From JAWPMV01 sp038527215 (GTDB taxonomy: Bacteria; Bacteroidota; Bacteroidia; J057): a stretch of 55,775 bases of DNA. The stretch covers positions 1 through 55,775 of the forward strand of contig JBCBGC010000042.1 in the NCBI GenBank assembly GCA_038527215.1, in the 5' to 3' direction. Position 1 is the first letter of the stretch; each line of letters starts with the position of its first letter. The position numbers were made by a program, and so were the translations under genes. The notes beneath the pieces are model-generated. The model saw only the letters and a list, made by a program, of their open reading frames with translations, was not told the origin of the DNA and did not search any database. This document shows positions 52,267-55,775 of this stretch, piece after piece.

Positions 52267-52298
52267 CAAAATTATCTAACCCTCACGAGCGGGTCAAA
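52267..52298 (-). promoter_or_regulatory. promoter of thrC, textbook Bacteroidota type
   Basis: On the minus strand: TTTG (52298-52295), exactly 20 bases, then TAATTTTG (52274-52267). Both elements match the -33 TTTG / -7 TAnnTTTG consensus fully. The leader to the ATG at 52196 is about 65 bases. Confidence 0.75.
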
Positions 52299-52308
52299 TG
52301 ATATTTAT

Positions 52309-53220
52309 TTATGAGGGAGAAAACCTGAAGTTATGATCTTCCTGGCACTGGCGCATAAAATCCTGGAGCAGGGGATTTGCGGCTTGCTGATGCGCATAGA
52401 TAAACCCATAGCGTCGGAGCAAAGGCCCATCCTGTACGGGCCAGGCGTGCAATAAGCCTGTTTCCAATTCCCGGAGAATGGCATAGCGGGGAATCCATCC
52501 CCAATAAGGGCCGGAAAGCAAGAAACTCTTTAAGGATTCGGTACTGTCTAACTCCATGATCACCTTCAGGTCAGCTAACTGTATGCCCAGTTCTTGTAGT
52601 TGCTGCGTCAGTAAGGCCCGGGTACCGGAGCCAGGAGATCGAATGACCAGGTCTTTTTTTCCAACCTCCTCCCAGTTCAGAGGATGCGAGCTCGCAGGGG
52701 GAGCAGAGCTAGCTAGCACTACGGCATCATCCAGGTAGTAGGTGTATGCCAGGTCCAGGTCCTGATCCACTACTTCTTCTCCTACTACCCCCAGGTGGAG
52801 CCTTCCTGTCTGGACCAGTCGTTGGATTTCTGCTGAGCTCCCTCTGGAAAGTTGGATGTTCAGGGAAGGATTGGCCTGGAGAAAGTCGGAAATGATACGC
52901 GGCAGTAGGTATTGAGCCAGGGTGGTACAAGCCCCTACTTTCAGGCTCTGATGGGTTTGCTGATGATAGCGTTGCAGGTCTGCCTGCCATTTTTGGTCCA
53001 GCATCAGGACTTTCTCTACATAGGCAAGCAAGGTGCGACCCGCCTCTGTCAGCTGGATCTTATTTCCCTGCCGACGGAAGAGTTTCACTTCCTGCGCTTC
53101 TTCCAATAAACGGATGTGTTTGCTAATGGCCGGCTGGGTAATATGAAGGCTCCGAGCTGCCTGGGAGAAGCTCAAATGCTGGGCTACCGCCCGAAATACC
53201 TGTAATCTGTATGCTAGCAT
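52309..53220 (-). CDS. LysR-family transcriptional regulator
   Basis: 303 residues. The N-terminal winged HTH covers residues 1-60: LSFSQAARSLHITQPAISKHIRLLEEAQ, then LFRRQGNKIQLTEAGRTLL. The C-terminal half is the periplasmic-binding-protein-like effector domain (SLKVGACTTLAQYLLPRI, VVGEEVVDQDLD, RSPGSGTRALLTQQL). It resembles the CysB/CbbR/YeiE branch. Effector unknown. It lies upstream of thrC on the same strand, but the thrC promoter is in between, so the two need not be cotranscribed. LysR proteins commonly control a divergent neighbour, here the MaoC gene (inference). Confidence 0.92.
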   Translation of the reverse strand: MLAYRLQVFRAVAQHLSFSQAARSLHITQPAISKHIRLLEEAQEVKLFRRQGNKIQLTEAGRTLLAYVEKVLMLDQKWQADLQRYHQQTHQSLKVGACTTLAQYLLPRIISDFLQANPSLNIQLSRGSSAEIQRLVQTGRLHLGVVGEEVVDQDLDLAYTYYLDDAVVLASSAPPASSHPLNWEEVGKKDLVIRSPGSGTRALLTQQLQELGIQLADLKVIMELDSTESLKSFLLSGPYWGWIPRYAILRELETGLLHAWPVQDGPLLRRYGFIYAHQQAANPLLQDFMRQCQEDHNFRFSPS

Positions 53221-53375
53221 GAGGAAGCAATTCTACTATACTTAACGACAGGAAGTTCAATTCAGCATTCTCAGAGCTGAAATTGAGAAAAAAATACCGC
53301 TATCGGAGGCCTTTCGCTGTTTTTTTAGGGGATTTTGCCTTTATTGCCTTTTCTTTGATTAAGAAATACGCATAG

Positions 53376-53792
53376 ATGGAATCTCAACTCATTGAGGTCG
53401 GCGATAAGTACGCAGAAGATGTCTTTTATACGCAAGAGCAGGTAGAGCAGTTTGCTGTCCTGAGCGGCGATGACAATCCTATCCATATTGACCCTGATTA
53501 CGCGTCTCAAACGGTTTTTAAAAAGCCGATTGTCCATGGCATTCTGGCCATTAGCGTTTTTTCTAAAATGATTGGGACCAGTTTTCCCGGCGAGGGCACC
53601 GTATATCTTAATCAGAAACTCTCCTTCCGCAAGCCGGTCTACCCTGGCGAGAAATATCAGGCTACGATTGAGGTAATTGAGGTAAACAAAAGGCGTCATA
53701 TCGCCACCATGCAGACCTTTTTAATCGAAACCAGCACCGGCAAACCGGTGATCAAGGGGGAGGCCCAGGTGATGCATCAGACTCGGATTTAG
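53376..53792 (+). CDS. MaoC-like (R)-specific enoyl-CoA hydratase
   Basis: 138 residues, the hot-dog fold of the single-domain (R)-hydratases. The hydratase motif is LSGDDNPIHIDPDYA with the catalytic Asp and His, followed by PIVHGILAISVFSKMIG and VYLNQKLSFRKPVYPGE. It hydrates trans-2-enoyl-CoA in fatty-acid or polyester metabolism. Divergent from the LysR gene with 155 bases between, where I see no clear promoter. Confidence 0.92.
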   Translation: MESQLIEVGDKYAEDVFYTQEQVEQFAVLSGDDNPIHIDPDYASQTVFKKPIVHGILAISVFSKMIGTSFPGEGTVYLNQKLSFRKPVYPGEKYQATIEVIEVNKRRHIATMQTFLIETSTGKPVIKGEAQVMHQTRI

Positions 53793-53857
53793 GGCCCTGG
53801 ATAGTGGATTAGGGTAAGCGAGAGTTCTATTGTTTTTACATAGGCAACCTCCTCCTC

Positions 53858-55372
53858 ATGAAACCACTACTGCTAAGCATTTTCACTTTTACGTTAGCTT
53901 GCACTAGCTTATCGGCTCAGGACTGGGGCATCCTCCGATACGGGGACACCTTAGTGTATACCAATGTGTACGGCTTTCGGTCTCTGGTATATGCAGACAG
54001 CGCCGCTGCCAGCGGGAACCGATTTATTCAGTACTTACACCCCATCACATTGCCTCTGACATACAGTACGGTCAATGATCCTGACCTGGTGGCGGTATAC
54101 CAGTTACCCGGGGTATTAAAAAAAGAAATACACGATTTAGGAGGTGGGGTGTATGAACTGGTAATTCCCAACCCCCTTACGCTGGCCATGCTGGAAGAAA
54201 AAATGGGGATTTATTATCCGTATTATGCCTTTCTGAGCTATCCTGCTGATACGGTCCGGATTCACAGCCTGGCTGGGGTAGGAGAAAGCTGGGTCTATCG
54301 CCGGAAGGACACGACCATGGCTACCGTGGAAATGCTTACAACCCGGCAGATCCAAGGAGTATGGGACTCCGTCAGGGTCATTCGGCTCAGTGATCAGACC
54401 TCCCTCGAACTGAGCAAGTCTTTCGGGATTTATGCCATAGATAGTATAAGCCTGCTCGGCAAGCTGAAACCGGATACGGTGCCACCTTATCCTGATTTTT
54501 GGCAAATCTTCGATTTCGAAGTAGGAGATAAGTTCTGGACCATTAAAAGAGATTCCTCAGCCTACTCTCCCTTCTACTATCAGTCTTCTACCCTCTATGA
54601 GGAGCGGGAAATCCTCAATAAGGAAGTCGATTCTGCCGGATATACCTATGAGCTTGCTTATTGGGCTAAAAGAAGGTATGGCCAGTATACCAAAACGATT
54701 CCTCCAGAAAGTAATATTTCCTTTCTGGGTGGAGGATTTCGACAAGCGTGGAGGATAGATCGTAACACTTATCAACAAATTCAAGCACCTTTTGAGCCGG
54801 TCACATTTTTCAAGCATACTATGGGAACAAACCAACCCTTTACTGGCCAGGCTCGGGCTACGGGAGGGTCTTACAAGGTACGCGCCTGGAACTGGTACGG
54901 TGCCAATATATTCCGCTATGAGGACATGATTGATTATCGGCCTGGCTTAGGGGAATACCATCGTAAGGAATATTTTTCGGGTTATAAGGTACAAAGGTGG
55001 TTGAGATATGATCTGGTCGGCTATGAAAAAAATGGGCAGGTGTCAGGCAGAGATTTGAGTGACGACGTCAGACCCCCGAGTCCTACCCCTTCTGATCCCA
55101 ATGAACCCTTTATTCCCGATGAACCCTGGGTCTTTTCCTGGTTTCAGCTGGAGGGGTCGGAACTAAAGGTGTATTTCCGCATACCCCTAGACATGGAACC
55201 GCTTTCGCTACGGGTATGTGATATGGCTGGCAGGACGCATGTTGAACGGGAAGTCATAAATAAGGATTCCTTTAGCATGAAAGGGCTGCTAGCTGGTCAA
55301 TATGGAATGTTGCTTTTTGACCAAGGCGGAAATCTGGTGGACGCTGGGATATTTACCTATCTGCCTGAGTAG
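53858..55372 (+). CDS. secreted protein of unknown function, first of a tandem pair, with a sorting-domain-like end
   Basis: 504 residues, signal peptide ending SLSAQ. Mature start QDWGILRYGDTLVYTNVYGF is repeated in the next gene, so the two are paralogs. The C-terminal 80 residues (LEGSELKVYFRIPLD, VCDMAGRTHVEREV, GLLAGQYGMLLFDQGGNLVDAGIF) look like a divergent type IX sorting domain. A Pro-rich linker (SPTPSDPNEPFIPDEP) precedes it. No catalytic motif seen. Both genes share the leader CAACCTCCTNCTNATG just before the start codon, which suggests duplication including the translation-initiation region. Confidence 0.75.
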   Translation: MKPLLLSIFTFTLACTSLSAQDWGILRYGDTLVYTNVYGFRSLVYADSAAASGNRFIQYLHPITLPLTYSTVNDPDLVAVYQLPGVLKKEIHDLGGGVYELVIPNPLTLAMLEEKMGIYYPYYAFLSYPADTVRIHSLAGVGESWVYRRKDTTMATVEMLTTRQIQGVWDSVRVIRLSDQTSLELSKSFGIYAIDSISLLGKLKPDTVPPYPDFWQIFDFEVGDKFWTIKRDSSAYSPFYYQSSTLYEEREILNKEVDSAGYTYELAYWAKRRYGQYTKTIPPESNISFLGGGFRQAWRIDRNTYQQIQAPFEPVTFFKHTMGTNQPFTGQARATGGSYKVRAWNWYGANIFRYEDMIDYRPGLGEYHRKEYFSGYKVQRWLRYDLVGYEKNGQVSGRDLSDDVRPPSPTPSDPNEPFIPDEPWVFSWFQLEGSELKVYFRIPLDMEPLSLRVCDMAGRTHVEREVINKDSFSMKGLLAGQYGMLLFDQGGNLVDAGIFTYLPE

Positions 55373-55459
55373 TACCTGCCTGTGAGGAACCAAACTTTAT
55401 CCCTTCGATAAGGCTACAAAATCCATTCATTGTGTATCTTCTAGAACAACCTCCTGCTT

Positions 55460-55753
55460 ATGAAAACCTTTACCCTTCTTTTGGTTGCAATTTTCCTGAG
55501 TTGCATCTCCGGTTTTGCTCAGGATTGGCATCCTATTCCAGCGGGGGATACTCTGGTCTACGTGGATGCCGCTGGTTGGTGCTCGGTAGTTTTTGCCGAT
55601 TCTACCCTTCAGGTAGGACCGTGGACCGTCCATTACCTGCATCCTCGTTCTTATACGATTCTGGCTGACCGAACCAAGGATTCTACGAGAAAAGCCCGTT
55701 ATGCGCTTCCAGGCCCCTTGAAAAAAGAGTTACACGAGCTGGGTAACCAGTAA
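55460..55753 (+). pseudogene. second copy of the tandem secreted protein, truncated by an inverted segment at the window end
   Basis: Signal peptide ending GFAQ, then QDWHPIPAGDTLVYVDAAG, matching the upstream paralog. The apparent frame ends HELGNQ-stop at 55753. After the codons for HELG (55744 onward) the sequence is inverted: the flanking repeat CGAGCTGGG/CCCAGCTCG encloses 23 bases, and turning these round gives HELGNGIYLLVT, close to the paralog's HDLGGGVYELVI, with no stop. The natural gene therefore continues beyond the window, and the early stop is very likely false. Annotated as broken for that reason only. Confidence 0.75.
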
Positions 55754-55775
55754 ATAAATACCGTTTCCCAGCTCG
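55735..55775. repeat. short inverted repeat with an inverted loop at the right end
   Basis: CGAGCTGGG (55735-55743) and CCCAGCTCG (55767-55775) flank 23 bases. The loop reads correctly as coding sequence only when inverted. It is probably a fold-back chimera created during library preparation or assembly. Confidence 0.7.

Noticed and set aside
1..55775. Defence system, prophage, integron, CRISPR array or insertion sequence
   Set aside because: Every strand run was considered; no transposase, integrase, nuclease-helicase pair, direct-repeat array or phage structural gene was found.

Overview
The window looks like chromosomal DNA of a Bacteroidota bacterium, most likely from the Saprospiria/Lewinella side of the phylum. 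This rests on family content: a type IX secretion (T9SS) cargo protein with a C-terminal sorting domain, secreted DUF1080, DUF2911 and DUF3857 proteins, many lipoprotein or Sec signals, and TAnnTTTG-type promoter boxes. I could run no taxonomic search. I see no rRNA, tRNA, CRISPR array, insertion sequence or phage gene. No stretch longer than 300 bases lacks a gene; the longest spacer is 47395-47646.

Layout. 1-6030: a DUF1080 fragment, a lipoprotein, a DUF2237 protein, a sulfatase lipoprotein, a secreted S10 serine carboxypeptidase and an unrecognised secreted protein. 6161-12539: a giant DUF3857/transglutaminase/TPR protein, a TonB_C-TPR protein and aldose 1-epimerase. 12536-16899 (minus): a CrtZ-like hydroxylase and two paralogous lytic transglycosylases flanking a GH28-like protein.

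17066-40133 is the centrepiece, 19 minus-strand genes in a row with short gaps or ATGA overlaps. In transcription order they are: a winged-helix regulator, a 987-residue T9SS protein, an ABC exporter, NeuB, NeuC, a formyltransferase, a polysaccharide deacetylase, NeuA, a GT-B/CDP-glycerol-transferase-like protein, a Gfo/Idh dehydrogenase, a DegT aminotransferase, an O-antigen ligase/polymerase, a GT4, a WcaF-like acetyltransferase, a GT4, a VTC-domain protein, AsnB, a GT4 and GalE. A good intrinsic terminator follows GalE. At the front, a perfect palindrome overlaps the predicted -7 box of the regulator gene. I read this as a surface glycan (exopolysaccharide or LPS-type) locus that makes and transfers a nonulosonic (sialic-acid-like) sugar, possibly N-formylated, and carries its own regulator.

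40195-55775: a PLP decarboxylase divergent from an EamA transporter and a membrane J-domain protein; a GNAT acetyltransferase; two divergent thioredoxin-like proteins, one fused to a SPOR domain; DUF2911; a 1088-residue Asp-box/sortilin-like protein; threonine synthase with a textbook Bacteroidota promoter; a LysR regulator; a MaoC hydratase; and two tandem paralogous secreted proteins, the last one cut by the window end.

Both window ends show the same anomaly. A short terminal segment is inverted relative to the gene it interrupts, at a short inverted repeat. Undoing the inversion restores the DUF1080 frame on the left and the secreted-protein frame on the right. The simplest reading is that this is a whole contig with fold-back (hairpin) chimeric ends, so roughly the outer 60-80 bases on the left and 35 on the right should not be trusted.
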